Notes: a model not told the origin generated them from the sequence alone. 64,000 bases of DNA from Phenylobacterium sp. Root1290 (GCF_001425305.1 NZ_LMEE01000001.1:1681863-1745862), one strand, 5' to 3'; positions 22,046 through 30,664 are shown, numbered from the stretch's first letter. Numbers and translations: made by a program.

Positions 22046-22333
22046 ATGGCCGCTTCCCTGCTTCTGACCGCCCTGGCCGCGACGGCGCTGTCCGCCCCGC
22101 CACCCCCCTCGTGCCCCAAGGAGGCGACCCTTCAGGTCGCCGATCCCACGCGTCCCGCCGCCCTGCTGCGGCCGGAGGACCGCCGTGGCCCCGCCGGCGC
22201 CCAGACCCTGGCCAGCCTGCCGCCGGCCGGCATGCACCTGACGGTCATGCGCTCGGTGGGCGGCTGCGCCATCCCGACCCTGGTCCGCCAGAACGTCCAG
22301 GGCGACGGCCGCTTCGCACGGCCGCAGCGCTAA
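22046..22333 (+). CDS. Small exported hypothetical protein
   Basis: The 95-residue product begins with a short signal sequence (MAASLLLTALAATALSA). The mature chain has only two cysteines, in PPSCPKEA and GGCAIPTL, about 49 residues apart, which may form a disulfide. ACAGGAGG lies about eight bases before the ATG, an excellent ribosome site, which supports real translation. No family is recognised. A REP-like repeat follows two bases after its stop. Confidence 0.65.
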   Translation: MAASLLLTALAATALSAPPPPSCPKEATLQVADPTRPAALLRPEDRRGPAGAQTLASLPPAGMHLTVMRSVGGCAIPTLVRQNVQGDGRFARPQR

Positions 22334-22334
22334 C

Positions 22335-22364
22335 TGTCATCCCGGTTTGCGGAGCAAGACCGGG
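22335..22364 (+). repeat. REP-like hairpin repeat, copy A
   Basis: A 30-base unit starting TGTCATCCCGGTTTGC folds into a stem CCCGGT-TTGC / GCAA-(bulged G)-ACCGGG with a three-base loop. It differs by two bases from the reverse complement of copy C (30665-30694) and shares the outer stem with copy B. It lies between two convergent genes. Confidence 0.75.
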
Positions 22365-22384
22365 CGCCGGTCTTCGGCTGCGGC

Positions 22385-23314
22385 CTAGTCCGTAATCGCC
22401 CGGCGGTTTGGCCCGACCATCAGCCCTTCGATGCGCGAGCCTTCTGCCCGCAGCACCGGCCGCAGCCGTTGGAACAGCCGCGCGTAGTTGTAGAACGGCA
22501 CGCTCGGCCACAGGTGGTGCATCAGGTGCAGGTTCTGCTGCAACAGCACGAAGGTCCCGCCCGGCCACAGGCTGACGCGGGTGTTCAGATAGCGCTCGGT
22601 GCGGTCGAACGGGTGGTGCGGCAGCCACTGGAAGAAGATGTTCAGCGCCAGGATGCCGATCCGGGTCGGCAGGAACCACAGCATCAGCCACTCGGCGACA
22701 TGCCCGGTCGCGAACGCCGCGACCAGCAGGGCAAGCGTCAGCAGGGTCACCGCGCTGACCTGGGCGATCTCGCCGGGGCTCAGGATGGCGCCCAGCCGCT
22801 TGTAGCGATCGGGGTTGATGAACCGCATCGCCCCGACCGGGATCAGCGACATCGGAACCATGATCGCCCATTTGCGCAGCAGCTGGGCGAAGGTCCCCTT
22901 CACCGAGATGTCGGGGTCGCGCTCTGTGTTGGTGTGCGAGTGGTGCAGCACGTGGGTCCGCTGCAGCGCCGGCCAGCCCGACCCCATGCCCAGCGAGCCG
23001 ATCCAGCCGACCAGTGTATTGATCCAGGCCAGGCGCTTGGGACTGGCGACCACGTTGCCGTGGATGGACTCGTGGACCAACGTGTAGTGGGCGTAGGATA
23101 TGATCGCCAGAACGGGCGTGCAGGCCCACAGCGGCCAGGCGCCGGTGAAGCCCAGCGCGATGACGCCGATCAGCGCCGCCGGCAAGGCGAGGGCGAGTAA
23201 CAAGGTCGGCCAGGCGACAGCCGGCGACAGTTCCTGCGCGATCCGCCGCTCGTCGGCATGTGAAATCCCGATCGCCGCGCGCAGCGCTTTTGGGTCGTGA
23301 GCGCCGTCAGCCAT
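22385..23314 (-). CDS. Fatty acid desaturase family membrane protein
   Basis: A 310-residue integral membrane di-iron protein. The three histidine boxes are visible: HESIHGN, the HHSHT cluster after RTHVL, and HLMHHLWP near the C-terminus. These ligate two irons in acyl-lipid desaturases and carotene hydroxylases/ketolases; the exact substrate is unclear. Four or more hydrophobic segments flank them. ATG at 23314 is chosen for its strong GGGAGG ribosome site nine bases upstream. The frame is open to 23404, but that would run through the palindrome at 23390. Divergent from the HxlR regulator, which probably controls it. Confidence 0.88.
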   Translation of the reverse strand: MADGAHDPKALRAAIGISHADERRIAQELSPAVAWPTLLLALALPAALIGVIALGFTGAWPLWACTPVLAIISYAHYTLVHESIHGNVVASPKRLAWINTLVGWIGSLGMGSGWPALQRTHVLHHSHTNTERDPDISVKGTFAQLLRKWAIMVPMSLIPVGAMRFINPDRYKRLGAILSPGEIAQVSAVTLLTLALLVAAFATGHVAEWLMLWFLPTRIGILALNIFFQWLPHHPFDRTERYLNTRVSLWPGGTFVLLQQNLHLMHHLWPSVPFYNYARLFQRLRPVLRAEGSRIEGLMVGPNRRAITD

Positions 23315-23389
23315 GACCAATCCTCCCATCCCCACTGCTCGGGGGTTGGAGTGACGATAGCGACTTCGAAAATCAAAGCGACTCAAAAA

Positions 23390-23403
23390 TGACGCCGGCG
23401 TCA
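23390..23403. promoter_or_regulatory. Palindromic operator candidate between desaturase and HxlR genes
   Basis: TGACGC-CG-GCGTCA, a perfect 14-base palindrome followed by CGA, is centred in the 178-base divergent region, 76 bases before the desaturase start and 89 before the HxlR start. It matches the sucC-upstream palindrome at 12 of 12 arm bases. It is a natural candidate for the HxlR protein's own site or for a wider regulon. Confidence 0.6.
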
Positions 23404-23492
23404 CGAATTAAGTCGGGCTGACTCCGTGTTGCTTTGAAATTCATGGTATCTGACGCGGGCCGTACCCTTGCGGCGGCCGGGAGGCGGCTGGC

Positions 23493-24005
23493 ATGAGCGC
23501 TTCAGAGTCCGACTACGGCGACGCCACGCTGTGCCCGGTTGCGCACTCGACCGGCCTCGTGGGCGATCGCTGGTCGATTCTGATCGTCCGCGAACTGCTG
23601 ATGGGCCAGAGCCGTTTCCAGGATCTCCAGGCGCAGACGGGCGCGTCCAGCCAGATGCTCGCCGCCCGGCTCAAGCGCCTTGAGGCCAACGGCGTGGTGG
23701 AGCGCCGCGCCTATTCGCAGCGTCCGCCGCGGTACGAATATCAACTGACCACGAAGGGCCGCGGGCTGATGCCGGTGATCCTGGCGCTGCGGACCTGGGG
23801 CGAGCAGTGGTGCAAGCCGGTGGCCGGTGGTCCGGCGACCCAGATGTTCCACCGCACATGTGGAACCGAGTTGGAGCTGAGCGGCCGCTGCCCGGCCTGC
23901 ATGGTCCTGGTCGACTGGCCTGACATGCGCGGCCAGCCCAGCGAGGCCTGGGCCGAAGAGCGCCGCCGCCGCGCCGCCGATTTCGCCGAGCAGCGTAAAG
24001 CCTAG
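23493..24005 (+). CDS. HxlR family transcriptional regulator with C-terminal cysteine motif
   Basis: The 170-residue product has an HxlR winged-helix domain at residues 14-110. It starts with the conserved Cys14 in CPVAHSTGLVGDRWSILIVR, followed by ASSQMLAARLKRLEANGVVERR as recognition helix and wing. HxlR proteins often sense electrophiles or redox state through this cysteine. After residue 115 a short tail carries Cys123, Cys133 and Cys136 (CGTEL, CPAC), zinc-ribbon-like, with His120 nearby as a possible fourth ligand. GGGAGG precedes the ATG. Divergent from the desaturase, its likely target. Confidence 0.92.
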   Translation: MSASESDYGDATLCPVAHSTGLVGDRWSILIVRELLMGQSRFQDLQAQTGASSQMLAARLKRLEANGVVERRAYSQRPPRYEYQLTTKGRGLMPVILALRTWGEQWCKPVAGGPATQMFHRTCGTELELSGRCPACMVLVDWPDMRGQPSEAWAEERRRRAADFAEQRKA

Positions 24006-24073
24006 GCGCCAAGTCCGTCAGGCGTCGCTCCCCATCCCAGGAGGGGAGAGGGGAGTTGATCAAAGGCCTAGCC

Positions 24074-25003
24074 TTATGCGTGCGGATGGGCCTTGGCGTA
24101 GGCGCTGAGCAGGGACGCCGCATCGACCTCGGTGTAGCGCTGCGTCGTCGACAGCGAGGCGTGGCCCAGCAGTTCCTGGATCGAGCGCAGGTCCGCCCCC
24201 GCTCCCAGCAGGTGGGTGGCGAAAGAATGGCGCAGGGCGTGCGGCGTGGCGCTGTCGGGCAGGCCCAGGCGCCCGCGCAGGATCTGCACCGTGGCCTGCA
24301 CGTGACGCGGGCTCAAGGGACCGCCGCGCTTGGCGCGAAACAGCGGCGCATCGGGACCGAGCACGAAGGGCAGGTCGGCCAGATAGGCGTCGATCGCCTC
24401 GCGCACCGCCGGCAGCACCGGCACGATCCGGGTCTTGCCGCCCTTGCCGAGGATCCGCAGCGTCTCAGGGACCGGCGCGTCGGAGCGCTTCAGCGACAGC
24501 GCCTCGGAGATCCGCAGGCCGCAGCCATAGAGCAGGGTCAGCACCGCCTGGTCGCGGCTGACTTCCCAGTCGTCGCGGTCGGGGTCGAAGGCGGGCTCGG
24601 CGATCATGCCGACGGCCTGGTCCTCGCTGACCGGGCGCGGCGCGGAGGGAACGACGCGCGGGCCGCGCACCAGGGCGATGGCGGCGTTGGGGGTGTCCAG
24701 CCGGCGGTCGAGGAAGCGGTGGAAGGTGCGGATCGCCGACAGCGATTGCGAGAGCGAGCGTGGCGACAGCGGATGGTCGCCCTGGCGCAGGTGCGCCAGC
24801 CAGGCGCGGATCTCGCTGGCGGCCAGGGACCCCATGTCGGAGAGGCTGAGCGCCTCGCCGCGATGGCGTTCCAGAAAGCTGATGTAGCGGCCGCCGGCGA
24901 AGGCGTAGGCCTCGACCGTGCGGGGCGAGGCGCGGCGTTCCTTGGCCAGGTGCTCCAGCCATTGGGCGAGAGCCTGGCGGGCGGAGGTCACAGGACCGGC
25001 CAC
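24074..25003 (-). CDS. xerC: Site-specific tyrosine recombinase XerC
   Basis: With XerD it resolves chromosome dimers at dif. The 309-residue product has an N-terminal SAM-like core-binding domain (about residues 8-105). The C-terminal catalytic domain contains Arg164 (GCGLRISEAL), Lys190 (GKGGKTR), His255 and Arg258 (HALRHSFATHLL), His281 (LLGHASL) and the nucleophile Tyr290 (TTQRYTEVD). All catalytic positions are present. The start is GTG at 25003, overlapping the upstream DUF484 gene by 16 bases. The DUF484-xerC pairing is common in Proteobacteria and supports XerC rather than a phage integrase. Confidence 0.95.
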   Translation of the reverse strand: MAGPVTSARQALAQWLEHLAKERRASPRTVEAYAFAGGRYISFLERHRGEALSLSDMGSLAASEIRAWLAHLRQGDHPLSPRSLSQSLSAIRTFHRFLDRRLDTPNAAIALVRGPRVVPSAPRPVSEDQAVGMIAEPAFDPDRDDWEVSRDQAVLTLLYGCGLRISEALSLKRSDAPVPETLRILGKGGKTRIVPVLPAVREAIDAYLADLPFVLGPDAPLFRAKRGGPLSPRHVQATVQILRGRLGLPDSATPHALRHSFATHLLGAGADLRSIQELLGHASLSTTQRYTEVDAASLLSAYAKAHPHA

Positions 25004-25665
25004 CGCTCCGCAGTCCGCTCGACCACGCGGGCGAGGAAGGCGACCAGCTCGGCGCCCATGTCTTCGGTGAAGCCGTGCTCGTCGGCCGAGCCGAAGGCCA
25101 GCAGGCCCTCGCGCGAAGGCTCCCAGATCGCCATGCGGACCATGGCCATCGAGCGGATCTGCGGCGCGCGATCGCCGAACAGGCCCAGCGCCACCGGCTC
25201 GAAGCCCATCAGCGCCACGCGGTCATGGCCGATGATCATGTCGATCTGGCCGTCGACCAGCATCCGCCAGCCGGCCGGGGTGCGTTCGGGGCCTTCCAGG
25301 GCGACCACGCCGCTGATCAGGCCGAACCGCAGTTGGGCCAGTTCGTCGACCCGGCGGGCCAGATCGGCGTGGTTGCGCGATTCCAGCATGTCCACGACCG
25401 CGCCGTGGGTCTGGGCCTGGGCGGCGAAGTTGGCGCGGGCGGTGGCTTCCAGATGCTTGCGGGCGCTCGACTCGCGCTTGTGGGCTTCATGCACCCGGGC
25501 CAGGGCCGCGGGGCCGAAGTCGATCACATTGGCGGCGTCTTCGCGCAGGCCAAGCTCGGCCAGCAGCGCGTTGTCGCCGCGCAGGAAATCAGGATTGTCG
25601 GACAGGAAGCGGCGAACCTCGCGGGGCTCAAGACCGTGTTCCTTCGCCTTCGCCCCGCCTTCCAT
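24988..25665 (-). CDS. DUF484 family protein
   Basis: The 225-residue cytosolic protein is of the DUF484 family, which is predicted to have a GAF-like fold and is typically encoded just upstream of xerC. Family landmarks are the N-terminal VRRFLSDNPDFLRGDNALLAEL and a helical middle (residues about 50-100). The C-terminal part has VALMGFEPVALGLFG and the segment SREGLLAFGSADEHGF. Function is unknown. It overlaps xerC by 16 bases and is separated by only 17 bases from the downstream end of the fsa gene, so the three minus-strand genes form one probable operon. Confidence 0.9.
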   Translation of the reverse strand: MEGGAKAKEHGLEPREVRRFLSDNPDFLRGDNALLAELGLREDAANVIDFGPAALARVHEAHKRESSARKHLEATARANFAAQAQTHGAVVDMLESRNHADLARRVDELAQLRFGLISGVVALEGPERTPAGWRMLVDGQIDMIIGHDRVALMGFEPVALGLFGDRAPQIRSMAMVRMAIWEPSREGLLAFGSADEHGFTEDMGAELVAFLARVVERTAERWPVL

Positions 25666-25682
25666 ATGCCGCCCCCAGCGTT

Positions 25683-26336
25683 CTACAGGATGGACTGGCC
25701 CGTCTTGGCCCAGTCGCTCAGGAACTGTTCAAGACCCTTTTCGGTTAACGGGTGCTTGAAGAGGTCGGCGAAGACCGTGGGCGGAATGGTCGCGCAGTCG
25801 GCGCCGGCCAGGGCTGCGGCGGTGACATGGGCGGGCGTGCGGATCGACGCGGCCAGGATCTCGGTGTCGAAGCCGTAGTTGTCGTAGATCGCCCGGATCT
25901 CGGAGATCAGCTCCATGCCGTCGGCGCCGTAGTCGTCCAGGCGGCCGATGAACGGCGAGATGTAGCTGGCGCCGGCCTTGGCGGCGAGCAGGGCCTGGGC
26001 GGCCGAGAAGCACAGCGTGACGTTGGTCTGGATGCCCTGCACCGCGAACTCGGCGGTGGCGATCAGGCCGTTGCGGGTCAGCGGCAGTTTCACGACGACG
26101 TTCGAGGCGATCGCGGCCAGCTTGGCGCCCTCGGCCAGCATGCCCTCGACCTCGGTGGCGGCGACCTCGGCGCTCACCGGGCCCTCGACGAGCTCGCAAA
26201 TCTCGGCGATGACCTCCAGCATGGGCCGCCCGGACTTGGCGATCAGCGTCGGGTTGGTGGTCACCCCGTCCACCAGGCCGGTGGCGGTGAGCTCCTTGAG
26301 CAGGCCAATGTCGGTGGTGTCGAGGAAGAGCTGCAT
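25683..26336 (-). CDS. fsa: Fructose-6-phosphate aldolase / transaldolase-like protein
   Basis: The 217-residue class I aldolase is of the short transaldolase (TalC/FSA) subfamily. Features are [15 protein letters not shown] at the start, [14 protein letters not shown], and the Schiff-base Lys in VVVKLPLT. Further features are the Thr/Asn region [35 protein letters not shown] and [12 protein letters not shown]. Either transaldolase in the pentose phosphate pathway or fructose-6-phosphate aldolase activity is possible; motifs do not separate them securely. GAAGGT lies before the ATG at 26336. The frame stays open far upstream, but that sequence is the antisense of priA. Divergent from priA, 78 bases apart. 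Confidence 0.9.
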   Translation of the reverse strand: MQLFLDTTDIGLLKELTATGLVDGVTTNPTLIAKSGRPMLEVIAEICELVEGPVSAEVAATEVEGMLAEGAKLAAIASNVVVKLPLTRNGLIATAEFAVQGIQTNVTLCFSAAQALLAAKAGASYISPFIGRLDDYGADGMELISEIRAIYDNYGFDTEILAASIRTPAHVTAAALAGADCATIPPTVFADLFKHPLTEKGLEQFLSDWAKTGQSIL

Positions 26337-26414
26337 GGGTGACCTTCTAGCGCGGGGTTTCGCGCGCTCTTTACCGGTTGCAGCCCCCTCGGACCAGCCT
26401 ATGTGGACGGGGCC

Positions 26415-28577
26415 ATGAGCCGCATCGCCTCCGTCCTTCTTCCCATGCCCCTGCCCGAGGCGTTCGACTACGCCGAGCCGGAAGGCATGGAGCTCGTGGT
26501 CGGCGACCAGGTGGCCGCGCCGCTGGGGCCGCGCCTGCTGCGCGGCGTCGTCGTCGCCCTGCGCGAGGGCGCCGGCGGCAATCGGCCGCTCAAGCCCCTC
26601 GACAGCAAGCTCGACTCCCCGCCGCTGCCGCCCGGCGCGATCGAGTTCGTGCAGTGGGCGGCCCGCTATTCCGTCGATGCGCCGGGCCAGCCGCTGGCCA
26701 TCGCCATCCGCGGCGCCCGCGCGCCCAAGGCCAAGCCCGAACGCGTGCTGGAGGCCACCGGCGTCCTGCCGGCCCGCTCGACCCCGGCCCGGCTCAAGGT
26801 GCTGGAGGCCGCCGCGAGCGGTCCGCAGGCGCCCGCCGATCTCGCCCGCGCCGCCGGCGTCTCGGCCGGGGTCGTCAAGGGCCTGGTCGACGAGGGGGCG
26901 CTGGCCCTGCGGCTGATCGAGGCCGAGGCCGGTTTTCCCGAGCCCGACCTCGCCCGCGCCGGCCACGACCTGAACCCCAGCCAAGCCGCCGCCGCCGAGG
27001 CGCTGAAGGCCATGGTCGCCGAGGGCGGCTTCAACGTCGCCCTGCTCGACGGCGTCACCGGCTCGGGCAAGACCGAGGTCTATCTGGAGGCGGTCGCCGC
27101 CGCCCTGGCCCGCGACCCCGCCGCCCAGGTGCTGGTCATGCTGCCGGAGATCGCCCTGACCCAGGCGGTGATCGCCAGGTTCGTGGAACGCTTCGGCGTG
27201 AAACCTGCCGAATGGCACTCCGACGTCGCCCCGCCGATGCGCCGCAGGACCTGGGACGCGGTCGCCACCGGCCGCGCCCGCATCGTCATCGGCGCCCGCT
27301 CTGCCCTGTTCCTGCCGTTCACCCGGCTGTCGCTGATCGTCGTCGATGAGGAGCACGACGGCTCCTACAAGCAGGACGAAGGCTTCATCTACCAGGCCCG
27401 CGACCTCTCGGTGATGCGCGGCAAGATCGAGGGCGCGGGCGTGATCCTGGCCTCGGCCACGCCGTCGCTGGAGAGCCTGCGCAACGCCGAGACCGGCCGC
27501 TATCGCTGGCTGAAGCTGACCAGCCGCCACGGGACGGCGCGCCTGCCCGACATCACCCTCATCGATCTCAAGGCGACGCCGCCGCCGCCGGGGCGCTGGC
27601 TCTCGCCGCCGCTGGTCGACGCGATGGGCGAGACCCTGGCCGCCGGCGAGCAGACCCTGCTGTTCCTCAACCGCCGCGGCTACGCCCCGCTGGTGCTCTG
27701 CAAGGCCTGCGGCGAGAAGCTGACCTCGCCCGACACCGACTCATGGCTGGTCGAGCACCGCTACTCCGGCCGCCTGGTTTGCCACCTCACCGGCTTCTCG
27801 ATGCCCAAGCCCGACAAGTGTCCGCACTGCGGGGCCAAGGACAGCCTGACCTCGATCGGCCCGGGCGTGGAGCGGGTGGAGGAGGAGGCCCGCCACCTGT
27901 TCCCGGATGCGCGTATCGCGGTGTTCTCGTCCGACACGGTGTGGGACGCCAAGGAGGCCCGCCGCCTGGTCGACTCCATGGCGCAGGGCGAGATCGACAT
28001 CCTGGTCGCCACCCAGGCCGCCGCCAAGGGCCACAACTTCCCGAAGCTGACCCTGGTGGGCGTGGTCGACGCCGACCTCGGCCTGCGCGGCGGGGATCTG
28101 CGCGCCGCCGAGCGCACCTATCAGCTGCTGGCCCAGGCCACCGGGCGGGCCGGGCGCCGCGACCGCCCCGGCCGCGCGCTGCTGCAGACCTATGCGCCCG
28201 AGCACTCGGTGATGCAGGCGCTCAAGGCCCAGGACCGCGACGCCTTCGTCGAGGCCGAGATGGCCGAGCGTGAGATCATGAAGCTGCCGCCGTTCGGGCG
28301 GCTGGGGGCGATCGTGGTCTCGGGCCCAGACGCCGCCGCCCTGGAGGCCTTCGCGCGCGAGATGGCCAAGGTCGCGCCCAACGCCGAAGGCGTCGAGGTC
28401 TACGGCCCCGCCGACGCGCCGCTCAGCCTCGTGCGCGGCCGGCGGCGCAAGCGGTTCCTGGTCCGGGCCGACCGCAATGTCGACCTCTCGGCCTACCTCG
28501 CCACCTGGCGTGCGCGCGTGCGGCCGCCCGGCGCGATCCGGATCGCCATCGACGTCGATCCGTACAGTTTTCTCTAG
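26415..28577 (+). CDS. priA: Primosomal protein N' (PriA helicase) with degraded second zinc site
   Basis: 3'-to-5' superfamily 2 helicase that restarts stalled replication forks. The 720-residue product has the N-terminal DNA-binding domain and Walker A at 213-220 (GVTGSGKT). It also has the DEEH box in [12 protein letters not shown], then [11 protein letters not shown] and [12 protein letters not shown] in the helicase lobes, and a C-terminal domain. The zinc region normally has four Cys pairs. Here Cys429/432, Cys456 and Cys469/472 remain, but the positions expected for the others are Ser438, Thr441 and Thr459. ATG at 26415 is preferred; an in-frame GTG at 26403 adds four residues. It converges on the TerC gene. 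Confidence 0.95.
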   Translation: MSRIASVLLPMPLPEAFDYAEPEGMELVVGDQVAAPLGPRLLRGVVVALREGAGGNRPLKPLDSKLDSPPLPPGAIEFVQWAARYSVDAPGQPLAIAIRGARAPKAKPERVLEATGVLPARSTPARLKVLEAAASGPQAPADLARAAGVSAGVVKGLVDEGALALRLIEAEAGFPEPDLARAGHDLNPSQAAAAEALKAMVAEGGFNVALLDGVTGSGKTEVYLEAVAAALARDPAAQVLVMLPEIALTQAVIARFVERFGVKPAEWHSDVAPPMRRRTWDAVATGRARIVIGARSALFLPFTRLSLIVVDEEHDGSYKQDEGFIYQARDLSVMRGKIEGAGVILASATPSLESLRNAETGRYRWLKLTSRHGTARLPDITLIDLKATPPPPGRWLSPPLVDAMGETLAAGEQTLLFLNRRGYAPLVLCKACGEKLTSPDTDSWLVEHRYSGRLVCHLTGFSMPKPDKCPHCGAKDSLTSIGPGVERVEEEARHLFPDARIAVFSSDTVWDAKEARRLVDSMAQGEIDILVATQAAAKGHNFPKLTLVGVVDADLGLRGGDLRAAERTYQLLAQATGRAGRRDRPGRALLQTYAPEHSVMQALKAQDRDAFVEAEMAEREIMKLPPFGRLGAIVVSGPDAAALEAFAREMAKVAPNAEGVEVYGPADAPLSLVRGRRRKRFLVRADRNVDLSAYLATWRARVRPPGAIRIAIDVDPYSFL

Positions 28578-28587
28578 AGCCGCCGAG

Positions 28588-28615
28588 TTCCTCCCCCGCC
28601 GGAGCGGGGGAGGAG
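28588..28615. terminator. Hairpin between convergent priA and terC-like genes
   Basis: A perfect nine-base stem (28591-28599 with 28604-28612, loop CGGA), extendable outward by two to three pairs, lies between the two stops. There is no T tract. The CCTCCCCC/GGGGGAGG arms are shared with the hairpin at 34331-34354, which also lies between convergent genes. Confidence 0.55.
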
Positions 28616-28622
28616 ACAGCGC

Positions 28623-29429
28623 CTAGTGCTTGGTCGCGTCCTGGCCCAGGGCATCGCGCTTCTTGGCCGCGTTTCGGCTCCACATGTTCAGCCCCTCGAC
28701 CAGGGCCGAGAACGCCATCGCCGCGTAGATGTAGCCCTTCGGCACATGCACGCCGAAGCCGTCGGCGATCAGCACCGTGCCGATCATCAGCAGGAAGCCC
28801 AGGGCCAGCATCACCACGGTCGGGTTGTTGTTGATGAAGTTGGCCAGCGGGTCGGCGGCCAGCAGCATCACGGTCACGGCCACGACCACCGCGATCACCA
28901 TCACCGGCAGATGCTCGGTCATACCCACGGCGGTCAGGATCGAGTCGATCGAGAACACCAGGTCCAGCATGATGATCTGGATGATGGCGGCGCCGAAGTT
29001 CTTGGCGACCGCCTTCTTGCTGTCGAACACGTCGTCGTTCGGGGTCGGGTCGACGGTGTGGTGGATTTCGGTCGTCGCCTTCCAGACCAGGAACAGGCCG
29101 CCGGCGATCAGGATCAGGTCGCGCCACGAGAACGCCAGCTCCCAGGCGGGCGTACCGTGCTCGTCCAGCGGCCCGGTCCAGGGCAGCTCGAACACCGGCG
29201 CGGTCAGGCCGACAATGAAGGCGAGGGTGGAGAGCAGCACCAGGCGCATGATCAGGGCCAGGCTGATGCCGATGCGGCGGGCCTTGGTGCGGTGTTCGGG
29301 AGGGAGTTTGTTCGAGAGGATGGAAATGAAGATGAGGTTGTCGATGCCTAGGACCACCTCCATGACGATGAGCGTGATCAGCGCCGCCCACACGGCCGGA
29401 TCAGCAGCTAGGGTCATAAGGGTATCCAT
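28623..29429 (-). CDS. TerC family integral membrane protein
   Basis: The 268-residue protein has about seven hydrophobic segments, of the TerC/YgdQ/YkoY family. These are linked to tellurite resistance and, for Alx and related members, manganese export. The diagnostic acidic membrane motifs are [17 protein letters not shown] in the first span and [17 protein letters not shown] in the middle. ATG at 29429 has GAGGACC upstream. No ter cluster surrounds it. Divergent neighbours are absent; the TetR gene upstream is on the same strand, 61 bases away, so co-transcription is possible but not evident. Confidence 0.88.
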   Translation of the reverse strand: MDTLMTLAADPAVWAALITLIVMEVVLGIDNLIFISILSNKLPPEHRTKARRIGISLALIMRLVLLSTLAFIVGLTAPVFELPWTGPLDEHGTPAWELAFSWRDLILIAGGLFLVWKATTEIHHTVDPTPNDDVFDSKKAVAKNFGAAIIQIIMLDLVFSIDSILTAVGMTEHLPVMVIAVVVAVTVMLLAADPLANFINNNPTVVMLALGFLLMIGTVLIADGFGVHVPKGYIYAAMAFSALVEGLNMWSRNAAKKRDALGQDATKH

Positions 29430-29490
29430 CGAGGTCCTCTCGGTTGTTTGAAGAATCTATCGAGCCAACCGCGTCAGATAAGGTGGAGTT

Positions 29491-30069
29491 TCAGCGCCGC
29501 AAGCGGGTCATGGTCTCAACAAAGCTCGATTTCAGCCGCGCGAGCGCCTCAGGCGACTCCGACTGCCCCGCCCACACCACGCCGTAGTTCAGCGCGCCGT
29601 TGATCATCACGGCCAACGCCTCGTCCTCGCCCTCGAGGCTGCCCTCGGCGACCGCCGCCTTCACGCCCTCGATCAGCAGGCCAAAACCGTGGCGCCGGTC
29701 CATCTCGTTCCAGGCCTCCCAGCCCAGCACGCTGGGGGCGTCCAGGATCAGGATTCGGCGCACGTCCGGCGCGGCCATGAAGTCGAGAAAGCCCAGGCAT
29801 CCGGCGACCAGCCCGTCGAAGGCCGTACCCTGCGCCTCGGCGTCGGTCTCGATCACCTGCTCTGCCTCGCCGTGCAGCTCCTCGCAGACCTGGGCGAACA
29901 ACGCCTGCTTGTCGGCGAAGTGGTGATAGAGCGCCCCGCGCGTCACGCCCGCCGCCGCCAGGATCGCCTCGGTGCCCGTCGCCGCATAGCCCTGCGTGGC
30001 GAACAGTTCGCGCGCCGCCACGACCAGCCGCGCCCGCGTGGCCGTCGCCTTCTGCGCCTTCACGCCCAT
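29491..30069 (-). CDS. TetR family transcriptional regulator
   Basis: The 192-residue regulator has the N-terminal helix-turn-helix visible as ARELFATQGYAATGTEAILAAAGVTRGALYHHFADKQALF split across helices 1-4. The C-terminal ligand and dimer domain is all-helical, with no clue to the effector. ATG at 30069 is chosen because the next upstream in-frame ATG (30090) lies inside the operator-like palindrome at 30089-30105 and lacks a ribosome site. Divergent from the VOC protein gene, with the palindrome between them. It probably represses itself and the VOC gene. Confidence 0.92.
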   Translation of the reverse strand: MGVKAQKATATRARLVVAARELFATQGYAATGTEAILAAAGVTRGALYHHFADKQALFAQVCEELHGEAEQVIETDAEAQGTAFDGLVAGCLGFLDFMAAPDVRRILILDAPSVLGWEAWNEMDRRHGFGLLIEGVKAAVAEGSLEGEDEALAVMINGALNYGVVWAGQSESPEALARLKSSFVETMTRLRR

Positions 30070-30088
30070 GAGACATTTCCCGTTTGAC

Positions 30089-30105
30089 ATACAGACTGTC
30101 TGTAT
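30089..30105. promoter_or_regulatory. TetR-type operator, 17-base perfect palindrome
   Basis: ATACAGAC-T-GTCTGTAT is a perfect 8-1-8 palindrome. It is 20 bases upstream of the TetR start and 39 bases upstream of the VOC start, in a locally AT-rich patch. Its length and single central base are typical of TetR-family operators, which supports autoregulation and control of the VOC gene. Confidence 0.82.
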
Positions 30106-30143
30106 CTTAACTCGCCATCCAGACTGATCAAGGGACAAGCGCC

Positions 30144-30560
30144 ATGAAGTTCGTCGATCGCTATCCGATCATCGTCACGCCGAAGCTGCGCGAATGCCGC
30201 GACTTCTGGGTCGCGCGCCTGGGCTTCGAGGTCGCCTTCGAGGCCGACTGGTTCATCCTGCTGGCCGCCGACGGCGCCACCCTGGCCTTCATGCACCCTG
30301 ACCACCCCTCCAGCCCGCCGGGGCCGGAGGTGTTCTCGGGTCGGGGCATGTGCTTCGAGCTTCAGGTCGAGGATGCGACCCTGGCCTATGAGGAGTGCCG
30401 CGGCCGGGGGCTGCAGGTCGTCTACGCCCTGGCCCAGGAGCCGTTCGGCCAGCTGCGCTTCGGCTTCTTCGACCCCTCCGGCCTCTGGGTCGATGTGGTC
30501 GAGCAGGTCGAGCCGGCCGAGGGGTTCTGGGACCGCTACATGACGGCGGCCGCGCTCTAG
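30144..30560 (+). CDS. VOC superfamily (glyoxalase/bleomycin-resistance-like) protein
   Basis: The 138-residue protein has two beta-alpha-beta-beta-beta modules of the vicinal oxygen chelate fold. Landmarks are VTPKLRECRDFWVARLGFEVAFEAD in the first module, FELQVEDATLAYEECRGRG at the start of the second, and FFDPSGLWVDVVEQVEP at the end. Proteins of this kind may be metal-dependent lyases/dioxygenases or bind drugs without catalysis. AAGGGAC precedes the ATG. Divergent from the TetR gene across a shared operator, so probably induced when the repressor binds its ligand, perhaps a toxic compound that the VOC protein handles. Confidence 0.87.
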   Translation: MKFVDRYPIIVTPKLRECRDFWVARLGFEVAFEADWFILLAADGATLAFMHPDHPSSPPGPEVFSGRGMCFELQVEDATLAYEECRGRGLQVVYALAQEPFGQLRFGFFDPSGLWVDVVEQVEPAEGFWDRYMTAAAL

Positions 30561-30562
30561 GG

Positions 30563-30596
30563 TGTCATCCCGGTTTCGGCGTAGCCGAAGACCGGG
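30563..30596 (+). repeat. REP-like hairpin repeat, copy B
   Basis: TGTCATCCCGGTTTCGGC, loop GTA, GCCGAA, bulged G, ACCGGG. The outer six-pair stem and the bulged G match copies A and C. The inner stem is TTCGGC/GCCGAA instead of TTGC/GCAA, that is, changed on both sides. It begins two bases after the VOC stop. Confidence 0.75.
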
Positions 30597-30664
30597 ACCC
30601 ATTCGCGTCTGTGTTTCAGAACGGAGCGCCGCGTCGAATCCTGCGCCATCGGGTGTTCATGGGG

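Noticed and set aside
24074..25003. The tyrosine recombinase as a sign of an integrated element
   Set aside because: Pairing with DUF484, normal XerC length and full XerC motifs, with no attachment repeats or phage genes nearby, show it is the chromosomal dimer-resolution enzyme.
25683..27530. A 615-codon minus-strand open frame spanning fsa and the antisense of priA
   Set aside because: Only the last 217 codons (from 26336) match the transaldolase family and have a ribosome site. The rest is high-GC antisense of priA.
28623..29429. A tellurite resistance operon
   Set aside because: Only the TerC-family membrane protein is present, with no terB/D/E or other ter genes, so a manganese or general membrane role is as likely.
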